Position numbers and translations under genes: made by a program. The notes below the pieces were generated by a model that was not told the origin of the DNA, ran no database searches, and saw only the letters and a list, made by a program, of their open reading frames with translations. Positions 1 through 8,455 of a DNA stretch of 64,000 nt are shown here, piece after piece (position 1 is the first letter of the stretch; every line of letters begins with the position of its first letter). The DNA comes from Oxalobacteraceae sp. CFBP 13730 (GTDB lineage: Bacteria > Pseudomonadota > Gammaproteobacteria > Burkholderiales > Burkholderiaceae_D), in the NCBI GenBank assembly GCA_014841835.1, contig JACYUQ010000002.1, positions 930,001 through 994,000 of the forward strand, in the 5' to 3' direction.

Positions 1-126
1 CTAGCCGCGTTTTCTTCTTTGTGTCGAGCAAAAGAACACCACACCGCGCCTAGCGATTCCCCCACAACCTCGTTGTAGTTCGCGGTGTCATAACCGTTGA
101 TGCCTTTCTCGCTCTTACTGATATTC
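1..126. other. left-edge segment with nested inverted repeat
   Basis: No gene can be called here. The segment is about half G+C by eye, poorer than the surrounding genes. It holds an 8-bp inverted repeat, ACACCGCG (41-48) and CGCGGTGT (81-88), enclosing a smaller one, ACAAC (64-68) and GTTGT (72-76). One minus-strand frame stays open from about 123 to the edge but has no ATG. It could be the 5' part of a gene next to the tRNA 3' end, or only the downstream region of the tRNA. Which one cannot be settled from this window. Confidence 0.25.
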
Positions 127-203
127 TGGTGGGCGGTGCAGAATTCGAATCTGCGACCCCTTGGATGTCGACCAAGTATTCTAACCAGCTGAACTAACCG
201 CCC
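127..203 (-). tRNA. tRNA-Val (anticodon GAC) with encoded CCA
   Basis: On the minus strand a full cloverleaf can be drawn. The 7-bp acceptor stem pairs GGGCGGT with ACCGCCC, followed by discriminator A and encoded CCA (129-127). The anticodon stem is CTTGG/CCAAG and the T arm carries TTCGAAT. The 7-nt anticodon loop reads TCGACAT, placing GAC at positions 34-36, so it should decode GUC/GUU valine codons. Position 33 is C instead of the almost universal U. The fold is otherwise regular. The identity rests on the anticodon. Confidence 0.88.
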
Positions 204-330
204 GATGCCGCCATTATAGGGACCTGATTCAGGAACCGCAACCCTCGCACCAAATTTATTGCTGACCAGGCTGTCATGCTGCGAATGCGCCAGATGATTT
301 ACACTGCTGCTCCTGCCCCATATTGATTGC

Positions 331-1260
331 ATGGCGATGACGTACAAGCCGCACGACCCTTCCCACCTGCATGCCCACCTCGACGGTGACGCACGCCATT
401 CCCATTCCATCGAAGCGCGCAGCCAGAAGGCGCTGGCCTTCGCCATGGGCCTGACCCTGCTGTTCGCGCTGATCGAGGTGATCACAGGCTTCGTGTCGAA
501 CTCGCTGGCCCTGATCTCGGACGCCGGCCACATGGTGACCGACGCCGCCGCCCTCGGTCTGGCCCTGCTTGCACAGATGATCGCCAAGCGCCCGCCATCG
601 GCGCGCCACTCGTTCGGCTTCGTACGCGCCGAAGCCCTGGCCGCATTCGTCAATTGTCTGGTGATGCTGGCCCTGGTGGGCTGGATCGGCTGGGAAGCCA
701 TCCAGCGCCTGATCCATCCGGAGCCCGTCAAGGGCGGCATCGTGCTGGTCGTGGCCGCGCTGGGCGCCTCGATCAATCTGCTCGTCGCCTGGATCCTGTC
801 GCGCAACAATGACAGCATCAATACCCGCGCCGCGCTCGTCAACGTGATGGGCGACCTGCTCGGCTCGCTGGCTGCGATCGCCTCCGGCGCGATCATCTAC
901 TTCACCGGGTGGCTGCGGGCCGACCCCATCCTGTCGATCTTCGTCGCGCTGCTGATCCTGCGCTCGACCAGCGGCATCCTGCGCGAGTCGTACCACTTTC
1001 TGATGGAAGCGGTGCCGCACGCAATCGACTTCGTGCAGGTCGGCGCCGACATGGCTGCCGTCGACGGCGTACTCGCCGTGCACGACATGCATGTATGGGA
1101 CATGTCGCCGGGCCACCCGGCGCTGATCGGTCACATCGAGATCCGCAGCCTGGAACAGTGGCCCGCCGTGCTGGAAGCGGTACGCGCGATGCTGCGCGCG
1201 CGCCACGGCATCGACCACGTCACGCTGCAACCGGAAGCGGCCGGCGGCAAATCGCTGTGA
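331..1260 (+). CDS. cation diffusion facilitator (CDF) metal exporter, ZitB/CzcD-like
   Basis: A 309-residue inner-membrane proton/metal antiporter of the CDF family, expected to export Zn2+ or a similar divalent cation. It has a His-rich N-terminus (H8, H12, H14, H23, H25), about six hydrophobic segments, and a cytoplasmic C-terminal domain (about 220-300) with HDMHVWDMSPG. The transmembrane metal site is split between segment 2 (SDAGHMVTD, H67 and D71) and segment 5 (NVMGDLLGS, N171 and D175). The first segment-5 ligand is Asn where ZitB and CzcD have His, which may change selectivity. It stands alone; no metal-sensing regulator is adjacent. An in-frame ATG two codons later is an alternative start. 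Confidence 0.9.
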   Translation: MAMTYKPHDPSHLHAHLDGDARHSHSIEARSQKALAFAMGLTLLFALIEVITGFVSNSLALISDAGHMVTDAAALGLALLAQMIAKRPPSARHSFGFVRAEALAAFVNCLVMLALVGWIGWEAIQRLIHPEPVKGGIVLVVAALGASINLLVAWILSRNNDSINTRAALVNVMGDLLGSLAAIASGAIIYFTGWLRADPILSIFVALLILRSTSGILRESYHFLMEAVPHAIDFVQVGADMAAVDGVLAVHDMHVWDMSPGHPALIGHIEIRSLEQWPAVLEAVRAMLRARHGIDHVTLQPEAAGGKSL

Positions 1261-1367
1261 AACCGTCGGTCAACATTGGCTGGCCACTGTTCGTATAAGC
1301 ACAGGCCCACCCGAGGCGAGCGCGTGCGCCGATAGCCCGCTTTGGCAATCGGCGACATAATGTACGT

Positions 1368-2297
1368 ATGGACCTTACACCGAACGTATTCGACACTCTC
1401 ATCATCGGCGGCGGGCCGGGTGGCCTGACCGCTGCCATCTACCTGCGCCGCTTTACCCGCAATGTCGCCCTGGTCGACAAGGGCAACAGCCGCCTGGCCT
1501 GGATTCCCGTCTCGCACAATTACCCGGGCTTTCCGGACGGGATCAATGGCAAGCTGCTGCTCGACCAGCTGCGCTGCCAGCTCGGCAAATACGGCGGCCA
1601 TGTGATTCCCGGCGAAATCAGCAATCTGCGCATCGACGACGGCCTGTTCATCGCCGACTGCACAAGCCCGGAGGGCGACGTCACCGAAATGCGCGCCTAT
1701 ACGGTGCTGCTGGCCACGGGCGTGGCGGACGTGGGCATGCCGGTCGAACGCTGGGACGAAGCGGTGGCCAGCGGCGCGGTGCGCCTGTGCCCCGTGTGCG
1801 ATGGCTACGACGTGATCGACAAGCGCATCGCCGTGGCGACGGCTGAAGTCAATCCGGTTGGCCACGCCCTCTTCATGCGCAGCTTCAGCCGCGACGTGCT
1901 GCTGTTCGAGCGGGCCGATGAGTCGGTGGTCGACGCCGACCAGCATGCGCAGCTGCAGGCGGCGAATGTGCAGCACATCGCGTCACCGCTGGCCGGCGTC
2001 ACGCTGACCGATGACCTCAAACCCGTGCTGCACACGCGCGACGGGCAATCCTACGAATGCGATGTGTTCTACCCGATGCTGGGCGAGAATGCGCGCTCTG
2101 CCCTGGCGGCCAATCTGGGCGCTGAAACGGTCGAATGCGACACGCTGGCGGTAGACGACCATTGCCGCACGGCGGTACCCGGCCTGTATGCAATTGGGGA
2201 CGTCACGCGCGGGCTGAACCAGATCACCGTGGCGACCGGTCAGGCCGCCATTGCCGCGACGACGATCCACAACACGCTGCCGTGGGCGCTGCGCTGA
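1368..2297 (+). CDS. thioredoxin-reductase-like FAD oxidoreductase
   Basis: A 309-residue flavoprotein of the class II pyridine nucleotide-disulfide oxidoreductase family. It has the FAD dinucleotide fold at the N-terminus (IIGGGPGG, 12-19), a CPVC redox pair (141-144) and the C-terminal FAD motif YAIGDVTRG. The second Rossmann motif, expected around 154-170 for NADPH, reads AVATAEVNPVGHALF and lacks GxGxxA. The NADPH site is therefore degenerate. It may use another electron donor, or act as an oxidase like the dithiol oxidases of this fold. Monocistronic, 107 bp after the CDF gene. The family is secure; the substrate is unknown. Confidence 0.85.
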   Translation: MDLTPNVFDTLIIGGGPGGLTAAIYLRRFTRNVALVDKGNSRLAWIPVSHNYPGFPDGINGKLLLDQLRCQLGKYGGHVIPGEISNLRIDDGLFIADCTSPEGDVTEMRAYTVLLATGVADVGMPVERWDEAVASGAVRLCPVCDGYDVIDKRIAVATAEVNPVGHALFMRSFSRDVLLFERADESVVDADQHAQLQAANVQHIASPLAGVTLTDDLKPVLHTRDGQSYECDVFYPMLGENARSALAANLGAETVECDTLAVDDHCRTAVPGLYAIGDVTRGLNQITVATGQAAIAATTIHNTLPWALR

Positions 2298-2308
2298 CGG
2301 GTTATGCG

Positions 2309-2938
2309 TTACTGGCCGCCGGCCAGCTTGCGGCGCCGCTTGATCGCCGCCTGCGCCGCCGTGTCGCCCGCCGCTTCGGCGCGCTGCGCCTCTACGCCCA
2401 GCCACGCCAGCAGGGGCCGGCGCCAGCCCTGGTTTGAGGCCGTGTCGACCGCCAGCGTGATTCCTGCCGGCGTAATGCGGCTCGCCTTGAATTGCGCGCC
2501 AGCCGCAACCAGCCGCGCCAGTGGATCGGCAATGCTCTCCAGCGCACCGCCACTAACCACAGCCCGATGCTGCTCCGGCAGCAGCGCCACATCCAGTCCA
2601 TCCCACTGCCCTGCCAGATAGGCGGCGTAGGTACGCTGCGCTGGCGTGGCGTCGTCCGCCAGCGTCGCATAACCCGGACACTCCTCGAACACGAGACTGG
2701 CTACCTGCGCTGCGCAGCGCACCAGCTCGACCTGGGCTACATGGTCAGCGCGCCCGGTGGCAGTAGTCTCGGCGCGCGCCTCGCGAAACTCGGCGTTCGA
2801 CGCCGCCGTGTGCCCTTTCAGGTAATCGTCGACCGACGCGTCGAGCGCGCCCTTTGCGTTCGCCTGCCAGTCGGGCGGCAACGGCTTGCTCGCGCAGCCG
2901 GCCAGCAGTGCAGCGATCAACAATGGAATGGTCTTCAT
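2309..2938 (-). CDS. lipoprotein of an Mla-type operon
   Basis: A 209-residue predicted lipoprotein. It starts MKTIPLLIAALLAGC, a lipoprotein signal with lipobox LAGC, so it should be lipidated and exported. The rest is Ala-rich and soluble and contains two pairs of separated cysteines; I do not recognise a domain. Its ATG overlaps the stop of the upstream MlaD-like gene (ATGA), implying translational coupling and a shared job in lipid or hydrophobic-compound trafficking. It could be the periplasmic or outer-membrane partner of the transporter, as PqiC-type lipoproteins are, but this is inferred from context only. It converges on the flavoprotein gene ending at 2297. Confidence 0.75.
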   Translation of the reverse strand: MKTIPLLIAALLAGCASKPLPPDWQANAKGALDASVDDYLKGHTAASNAEFREARAETTATGRADHVAQVELVRCAAQVASLVFEECPGYATLADDATPAQRTYAAYLAGQWDGLDVALLPEQHRAVVSGGALESIADPLARLVAAGAQFKASRITPAGITLAVDTASNQGWRRPLLAWLGVEAQRAEAAGDTAAQAAIKRRRKLAGGQ

Positions 2939-3882
2939 GGCAGCTTGATCTCCGGATTGGTGCGCGCGAACGGCCACTTGCGGTTGATTTCCTCGACCAG
3001 GCGATTCACCTTGCGCAGGCTGGCGTCGACGTCGCCGCGCAGTGCGCTCAGGTCTTCGGTCGCTTCGCGCGTGTTGGCGCCAACGGCCTGCGCTTCGACC
3101 AGCACCGCATCGACTTTCTTGAGCGTGGCGCTCGCGTCCTTGAGCACGACATCCAGCTGGCGCACGGCCGCCTGGGCGTCGTCCATCACGCCGGCCTGGC
3201 CGAACACGCGCTGGTCGGCCTTGGCCAGGATCAGATTCACGCGGTCGAGCGCTTCCATGAGCTTCTTCGCTTCTTCGTCGCCACCGAGCGCGCCACCGAG
3301 CACGCCGTAGCGCCCCGACATGCGGCCAGTGACGGCCGACAGGTTCGACAGGCTGGTGTTGACGTCCGAGCCGGACGATGTCATCGTTTCCAGGTTTTCC
3401 AGCAGCCCGCGCGCCGTGGCGACGATGCGCGGGATTTCGGCGGTGGCGTCACCACGCAGCACGGTGCGGGTCGAGTCGGCCGGCAGCGGTGCATCGGTCA
3501 ACACGCCCGTGTAGGCACGCAGCCGCGTTTCACCGACGATGCTCGACTCCAGCGTGAACACGCTCGAGGCGCGCAACCACTTGGCGTCCTTGCTCTGGAC
3601 GTCGACCAGGATATTCACCTTGCCGGTATCGGCCAGCTCCACCTGGCGCACGCGCCCGATCGGAAAGCCGGCGAACGTCATGTCCATCCCGGGAATGACG
3701 CCGGTCGAATCGTCGGCCACGAGCGTCAGGCGCTGGGTCGGCTCGAACACGCCGCGCGCGTACATCACGTAGAACACGAAGCCGCAGATCATCAACCCCA
3801 GAAAAACGAGGAGGATCACGGCCTTGGTTTCGACGTGCTTTGGCTCGTCGGGCAGCGCGGTATCGGGAATCTGGTCCGTCAT
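2935..3882 (-). CDS. MlaD-family (MCE domain) substrate-binding protein
   Basis: A 315-residue protein with a short cytoplasmic N-terminus and one membrane anchor (about 22-43), followed by a periplasmic MCE domain (about 45-125, containing GMDMTFAGFPIGRV). A long helical tail follows (about 140-300), rich in A, L, D and V as in MlaD, PqiB and Mce proteins. MCE proteins form rings or tubes that pass phospholipids or other lipids across the periplasm and bind a permease in the inner membrane. The start at 3882 fits the family; the frame remains open upstream but shows no MCE-like sequence there. The permease gene ends 20 bp upstream. Confidence 0.87.
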   Translation of the reverse strand: MTDQIPDTALPDEPKHVETKAVILLVFLGLMICGFVFYVMYARGVFEPTQRLTLVADDSTGVIPGMDMTFAGFPIGRVRQVELADTGKVNILVDVQSKDAKWLRASSVFTLESSIVGETRLRAYTGVLTDAPLPADSTRTVLRGDATAEIPRIVATARGLLENLETMTSSGSDVNTSLSNLSAVTGRMSGRYGVLGGALGGDEEAKKLMEALDRVNLILAKADQRVFGQAGVMDDAQAAVRQLDVVLKDASATLKKVDAVLVEAQAVGANTREATEDLSALRGDVDASLRKVNRLVEEINRKWPFARTNPEIKLP

Positions 3883-3902
3883 GTCAATGTGGGTCCTGTC
3901 AA

Positions 3903-4709
3903 TCAGATGTATTTCAGTGCAAGCGAGGCCGCTTCGATCACGATCAGTACGAACAGCAGGCGCAGTGCGCCCGGCTGCACGGTCGAGACCAGGCGCCGTG
4001 GATAACGCTGCAATTCGAGGATGGCGGCTGTCGGAATCAGCGCCACGGCCAGGCCGAACAGCACCGTCTTGAGCACGAAGCCGGCCGTGACGCTTGGTGC
4101 GAACACGCGCCCCACCGTGCGGGTATAGTCGCCCAGGCCCCACGGCGAGACGCCGTACACGTTCAGGTAGGCCAGCAGCAGCACGACGATGGACGTGACC
4201 AGCGCCAGCGTCAGCACTGACACTGTATTCGCGATCAACTGGGGCACCAGGTCGCTGCGCATGCGGCGCAGCGCATCGTCGCTGGCGCCACGCGCAGGCA
4301 GCGCGCGGCGCGCCAGGCCCAGCGCCGACGCGTCGAACGCCATGCTGGCGCGCAGCGCGACAAACAACGCCGCGCACAGCGGAATCAGTTCGAGCACCAG
4401 CACCCGCACCACCATCTCGAGCGCAAAGCCCGACAAGCCATAGCTCTTGGCCGTGACCAGCACGATGCGGATGATGACGAGGCTCACCAGGCACGCAGCC
4501 AGCGTGAACCAGGGCAGCACCTGCCAGGTGCTGGCGTGGATGTGGCGCGCGGTGGCGTGGAAGCGCTCGCGCTGCCACGTCGACGGCGAGAACGCCAGCA
4601 CGATGGCGATTGCGCCCAGATGGATCATGTACCACCAGCTGCGCAGGTAGCGTTTGGCGTGCGCGAACCAGAGTTCGGGATGGGCGGTGGAAGGGAGCGA
4701 GCGCGGCAT
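3903..4709 (-). CDS. MlaE-family ABC transporter permease
   Basis: A 268-residue integral membrane protein with about six hydrophobic stretches, matching the permease of Mla/organic-solvent-resistance ABC transporters. Conserved-looking features are the central EMVVRVLVLELIPLCAAL stretch and the late GFVLKTVLFGLAVALIP segment. It is the first gene of a three-gene operon (permease, MlaD, lipoprotein). No ATPase gene is present: upstream is relA (stop at 4794) and downstream the MlaD gene follows directly. The start at 4709 was preferred to one 16 codons upstream because that extension has no membrane or permease character. Confidence 0.82.
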   Translation of the reverse strand: MPRSLPSTAHPELWFAHAKRYLRSWWYMIHLGAIAIVLAFSPSTWQRERFHATARHIHASTWQVLPWFTLAACLVSLVIIRIVLVTAKSYGLSGFALEMVVRVLVLELIPLCAALFVALRASMAFDASALGLARRALPARGASDDALRRMRSDLVPQLIANTVSVLTLALVTSIVVLLLAYLNVYGVSPWGLGDYTRTVGRVFAPSVTAGFVLKTVLFGLAVALIPTAAILELQRYPRRLVSTVQPGALRLLFVLIVIEAASLALKYI

Positions 4710-4793
4710 GGGCTGAATGATACTGCGGTTGCGGCAGGCTGCGCGGCCCGGTGACAAATGATTACGTCACCTCGCCGCGCATGGGGCATGCCC

Positions 4794-7034
4794 CTACTGC
4801 CGCTTCGCCTCCATCACGCCGCCCACTTCCATGATGGCCGCCAGCGCTTTCTGCGCCTGCGCCGTCGACCCGATTTCGGCCGTGAAGATCATGCGCGCCT
4901 GGCCCTTGGCACTTTGCGTGTTCACCCCGATCACATTGATCTTCTCGCGCGAGAAGACTTCGGAGATATCGCGCAGCAGCCCTTGCCGGTCCTGCGCCAG
5001 GATGAACAGGTCGATCGGGTAGACGGTCTCGTTCCCCGCTGAACCCCATTCGGTCTGGATGACGCGTTCCGGTGACTTGGTCTGCATCTCGGAGAAGTTC
5101 TTGCAGGTCAGGCGGTGGATCGAGACGCCCTTGCCGCGTGTGACGAAGCCGATGATCGGATCGGGCGGCGCCGGCTTGCAGCACTTGGCCAAGAGCGTCA
5201 TCAGCCCCTCGGTGCCCAGCACCAGCACGCCCGACTTGGCGCCCTGCTCCACGCTTGAAGCGCGACTCTTGTTGTCGAACTTCGGCTCCTCAACGGGCGC
5301 CGGTTCGTCGCCATCGTGCAGCGCGGCTTCCACGTGGCGCAGGCTGAACTTGTCCTTGCCCACTTCGATGAACAGTTCATCGACCTTGGCAAAGCCCAGC
5401 TTCTGCGCGAGCAGTTCCAGGTTGACGGCCGTCTTGCCTTCGCGCTGGAGCGATTTTTCGACGAGTGCGCGGCCATGGGCCAGCGTTTCAGCCTGGTCCA
5501 GCGCATGGAACCAGGCGCGGATCTTCGAGCGCGTGCGGCTGCTGACCGCGTAGCCGGGACTGAGCCAGTCGCGCGACGGCCCCTGGTTGCCGCTCGAGCC
5601 CTTGGCCGTGATGATCTCGCAGGTCTGACCATTCTTGAGTTGCGTATTGAGCGGCACCATCACGCCGTCGATGCGCGCGCCGCGGCAGCGGTGACCGACG
5701 TCGCTGTGCAGGTGGTACGCAAAGTCGATCGGCGTGGCGCCCACCGGCAGTTCGAGCACGCGCGCCTGCGGCGTCAACACGAAGATGCGGTCGTCGAGGG
5801 TCGTGGCCTTGAGCTTTTCGACCCATTCGCGCTGCAGTTCTTCCTGGCCCGAGACCGCATCGGACACGTCGGTCTTCCAGGCCAGCAGCTGGCGCAGCCA
5901 GGCGATCTTTTCGTCGTATTGCTGGCTCTTGAAGTTGGAACCCCCTTCTTCTTTATAACGCCAGTGCGCGGCGATGCCGTATTCGGCAAAGTTGTGCATC
6001 TCTTGCGTGCGGATCTGCACTTCGAGCGGCCGGCCGTCTTCGGCCATGACCACCGTGTGCAGCGAGCGGTAACCATTGGGCTTCGGGCGCGAGATATAGT
6101 CGTCGAATTCCTTCGGCACCGGCGTCCAGATATTGTGGATCACGCCCAGCACCGTGTAGCAGGTCTTGATGTCGGGGACGATCACGCGAAACGCGCGCAC
6201 ATCGTACAGCTCGGTGAAATCGAGCTCCTTGCCGCGCATCTTGCTCCAGATGCTGTAGATGTGCTTCGGGCGGCCCGACACATCGGCCGGAATCGACGCC
6301 GACGCCAGCTCGCGTTGCAGGCGCCCGATCGACGAGGCGACGAAGCTTTCGCGCGACATGCGCTTTTCTTCCAGCATCTTGGCGATGCGCTTGTAGGTAT
6401 CGGGTTCGATGAAGCGAAACGCGAGGTCTTCGAGTTCCCACTTCAGTTGCCAGATCCCGAGCCGGTTGGCCAGCGGCGCATAGAAGTCCAGCACCTCACG
6501 CCCATAGGCGCGCGTGACATCGTCAAACCGTTTATGTTCGGCGAAGTGGCGCAGCGTGGCCGCGCACGAGGCCAGGCGCATCAGCACCACGCGCATGTCG
6601 GTGGCCATCGCCAGCAGCATCTTGCGCAGCGTTTCGTTCTGCGCCGCCGCCTGCTGGGCCGCGTTCTTGCCGCTGCCCACAGGCGCGCCGCCGGCGGTCA
6701 GGTCGCGCAGGCGGATCAGCTGATGCACGCCCTGCACGAGCGCGACGACGCCAGCGCCGAAGCGTTCTTCGAGGTCGGTGAACACGGCCGGGTCCATCAG
6801 CGCCAGCTCGAACACCAGGCCGGCGATGCGGGTTTCGGCATCGGTGTTCAGGTACGCGAGCGTGCCGGCAGCGCCGAGCGAGAATTCGAACGCGCTCTGG
6901 CCCGAGCCGGCCAGGCGCGTGCCGTAGGCGCCGAACGCGTATTCGAGCGCAGCGTGCACGCGCACGCAGTCCTCAGGACTCAGGCCCTGTACCAGGCCGG
7001 TCTTGGCATCGCCTAACAGTGCGGTGGAGACCAT
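4794..7034 (-). CDS. relA: (p)ppGpp synthetase RelA
   Basis: A 746-residue long RSH protein. The order is a degenerate HD hydrolase domain (about 40-190), a synthetase domain (about 240-360), TGS (about 400-465, VLELPVGATPIDFAYHLHSDVG), a conserved-cysteine region (LAKCCKPAPPDPIIGFVT) and a C-terminal ACT domain (about 670-745). The HDxxED motif is missing, the matching stretch being GLVFELALMD, and the synthetase carries the RelA-type EFDD (about 305-308) in place of the SpoT-type RxKD. It should therefore be a ribosome-associated synthetase without hydrolase activity. The start at 7034 lies 4 bp after ridA. A frame extending 40 codons upstream overlaps ridA and is non-homologous. Confidence 0.95.
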   Translation of the reverse strand: MVSTALLGDAKTGLVQGLSPEDCVRVHAALEYAFGAYGTRLAGSGQSAFEFSLGAAGTLAYLNTDAETRIAGLVFELALMDPAVFTDLEERFGAGVVALVQGVHQLIRLRDLTAGGAPVGSGKNAAQQAAAQNETLRKMLLAMATDMRVVLMRLASCAATLRHFAEHKRFDDVTRAYGREVLDFYAPLANRLGIWQLKWELEDLAFRFIEPDTYKRIAKMLEEKRMSRESFVASSIGRLQRELASASIPADVSGRPKHIYSIWSKMRGKELDFTELYDVRAFRVIVPDIKTCYTVLGVIHNIWTPVPKEFDDYISRPKPNGYRSLHTVVMAEDGRPLEVQIRTQEMHNFAEYGIAAHWRYKEEGGSNFKSQQYDEKIAWLRQLLAWKTDVSDAVSGQEELQREWVEKLKATTLDDRIFVLTPQARVLELPVGATPIDFAYHLHSDVGHRCRGARIDGVMVPLNTQLKNGQTCEIITAKGSSGNQGPSRDWLSPGYAVSSRTRSKIRAWFHALDQAETLAHGRALVEKSLQREGKTAVNLELLAQKLGFAKVDELFIEVGKDKFSLRHVEAALHDGDEPAPVEEPKFDNKSRASSVEQGAKSGVLVLGTEGLMTLLAKCCKPAPPDPIIGFVTRGKGVSIHRLTCKNFSEMQTKSPERVIQTEWGSAGNETVYPIDLFILAQDRQGLLRDISEVFSREKINVIGVNTQSAKGQARMIFTAEIGSTAQAQKALAAIMEVGGVMEAKRQ

Positions 7035-7038
7035 GCGC

Positions 7039-7389
7039 TCAGCGCAGCGCGGCGGTGACGCACACCTCGACCAGGCAGGCCGGGTTGGCCAGCTTCGCTT
7101 CGACGGTGGCGCGCGGTGGCGTGTGCCCCTGGGCGACCCACTCGTCCCAGACATCGTTCATGCCGGGGAAATTGTCCATGTCCGAGATGAAGATATTGCA
7201 GGACAGGATGCACGACTTGTCGCTGCCCGCTTCGCCCAGCAAACGGTCGACGTGGCCCAGCACTTCGCGCATCTGGCCATCGATGCCCTGGGTGGTGTCT
7301 TCGGCGATCTGGCCGGCCAGGTACACGGTCTCGTTGTGAATGGCGACTTCGGACAGTCGCTTGCCTACGTGCAGTCGTTTGATTTCCAT
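7039..7389 (-). CDS. RidA-family protein between a hydrolase gene and relA
   Basis: A 116-residue Rid/YjgF/UK114-family protein, a small trimeric barrel that hydrolyses reactive enamines and imines or has regulatory roles. The C-terminal pattern (PPRATVEAKLANPACLVEVCVTA) has the Arg expected in the deaminase site, and V-E-V near the end. It is sandwiched between a hydrolase gene and relA on one strand, so it is probably co-transcribed with relA. An in-frame ATG at 7434 overlaps the hydrolase stop (ATGA) and would add 15 residues. The shorter start was chosen because family members begin near MEIKR; the longer form cannot be excluded. Confidence 0.88.
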   Translation of the reverse strand: MEIKRLHVGKRLSEVAIHNETVYLAGQIAEDTTQGIDGQMREVLGHVDRLLGEAGSDKSCILSCNIFISDMDNFPGMNDVWDEWVAQGHTPPRATVEAKLANPACLVEVCVTAALR

Positions 7390-7430
7390 GATGTCTTTCT
7401 GTTCGATAAAGGTTGATTCAGGCCGGATCG

Positions 7431-8318
7431 TCATGATCCCGTGCCGGTTAAAAATGCGCGGGCAAGTGCGATCTGGTCAGCGTGCACGAACGTCGGCGCA
7501 TGGCCGACGCCGGGGAGTTCGACCAGGCGCGCCCGCGGCCCGCGGGTCGTCATCTGCTGCGCCGTGGCGCGCGACAGCAGGTCGGACTGTTCGCCGCGCA
7601 CCAGCAGCGTGGGGCACGTGATCGCATCCCAGGCTGCCCACAGCGCCGCTTCTTCTTCGGCCGCGCGTTCGACCGTCATGCTGCGAAACGGCTGCGCCAG
7701 ATTCAGATCGTAGTGACGGTGCCACTGGCCGTCGGCGTCCTGGCGCAGCACGTCGCTGGCCAGCTTGTGCCACTCGGCGTCGGCGTGCGGCCCGAACGTG
7801 GCCGAGACAGACTTGATGTAGTCGGCGCCAGCGGCAAAGCTCGGAAAGCGCACGTCCTGGCCGATGTATTCGCCAATGCGCTGCAGCGCCTCGCCGCCCA
7901 GTGCCGGGCCGATATCGTTGATCACGAGGCGCGAGATCGGCGAGCCTTCCAGAGCCGCGAGCGACATGCCGATCAGGCCGCCCATCGAGGTGCCGAACCA
8001 GGCGACATCTTCGCTCTCAGTGCTCGCCGTGACGCGGGCAATCAGCGTGACCATGTCGGCCACGTATTGCGACACCTGGTAGCCGGCCGGATCGCGCAGC
8101 CGGTCGGAGCGCCCGCGCCCGACGATATCGGGGCACACGACGCGCCAGGTATCGCACAGCGCCCGCGCCATATGGTCAAAATCATCCCCGACGCGCGTCA
8201 CGCCGTGCACGCACACGAGCACCTTCGAATTGTCCGCCGCGCCCCATTCCTTGTAGGCGACACGGTGCAAACCGGCAGGCGAGATGCACTGGACGCTCTT
8301 GAATCTGGGCTCGGACAT
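7431..8318 (-). CDS. alpha/beta hydrolase
   Basis: A 295-residue alpha/beta-hydrolase-fold enzyme. It has the oxyanion HG motif (VCVHGVTR, about 36-43), the nucleophile elbow GTSMGG (Ser about 110), a late Asp (GEQSD) and a catalytic His in GHAPTF near the C-terminus. There is no signal peptide, so it is cytoplasmic. Substrate unknown: esterases, C-C hydrolases and lactonases share this fold. First gene of the apparent hydrolase-ridA-relA unit; its stop overlaps the alternative ridA start. Divergent from the 3-hydroxybutyrate dehydrogenase gene, with 137 bp between. Confidence 0.85.
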   Translation of the reverse strand: MSEPRFKSVQCISPAGLHRVAYKEWGAADNSKVLVCVHGVTRVGDDFDHMARALCDTWRVVCPDIVGRGRSDRLRDPAGYQVSQYVADMVTLIARVTASTESEDVAWFGTSMGGLIGMSLAALEGSPISRLVINDIGPALGGEALQRIGEYIGQDVRFPSFAAGADYIKSVSATFGPHADAEWHKLASDVLRQDADGQWHRHYDLNLAQPFRSMTVERAAEEEAALWAAWDAITCPTLLVRGEQSDLLSRATAQQMTTRGPRARLVELPGVGHAPTFVHADQIALARAFLTGTGS

Positions 8319-8455
8319 CGCGACTCCGGAATAAGAAAATCATGAAAGGCGCCTGGCGGCTTTCGCGCGCGGATGGCGTTACGGTTAGAATTCTACCAAT
8401 TCTGAGGGAGTTCCCCCCATACGCTCGCCAACAGGCATTTACCCATGAGGACACA

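Noticed and set aside
5316..7016. A 566-codon plus-strand frame antisense to relA
   Set aside because: relA is unambiguous; the antisense frame has no motif or start signal.
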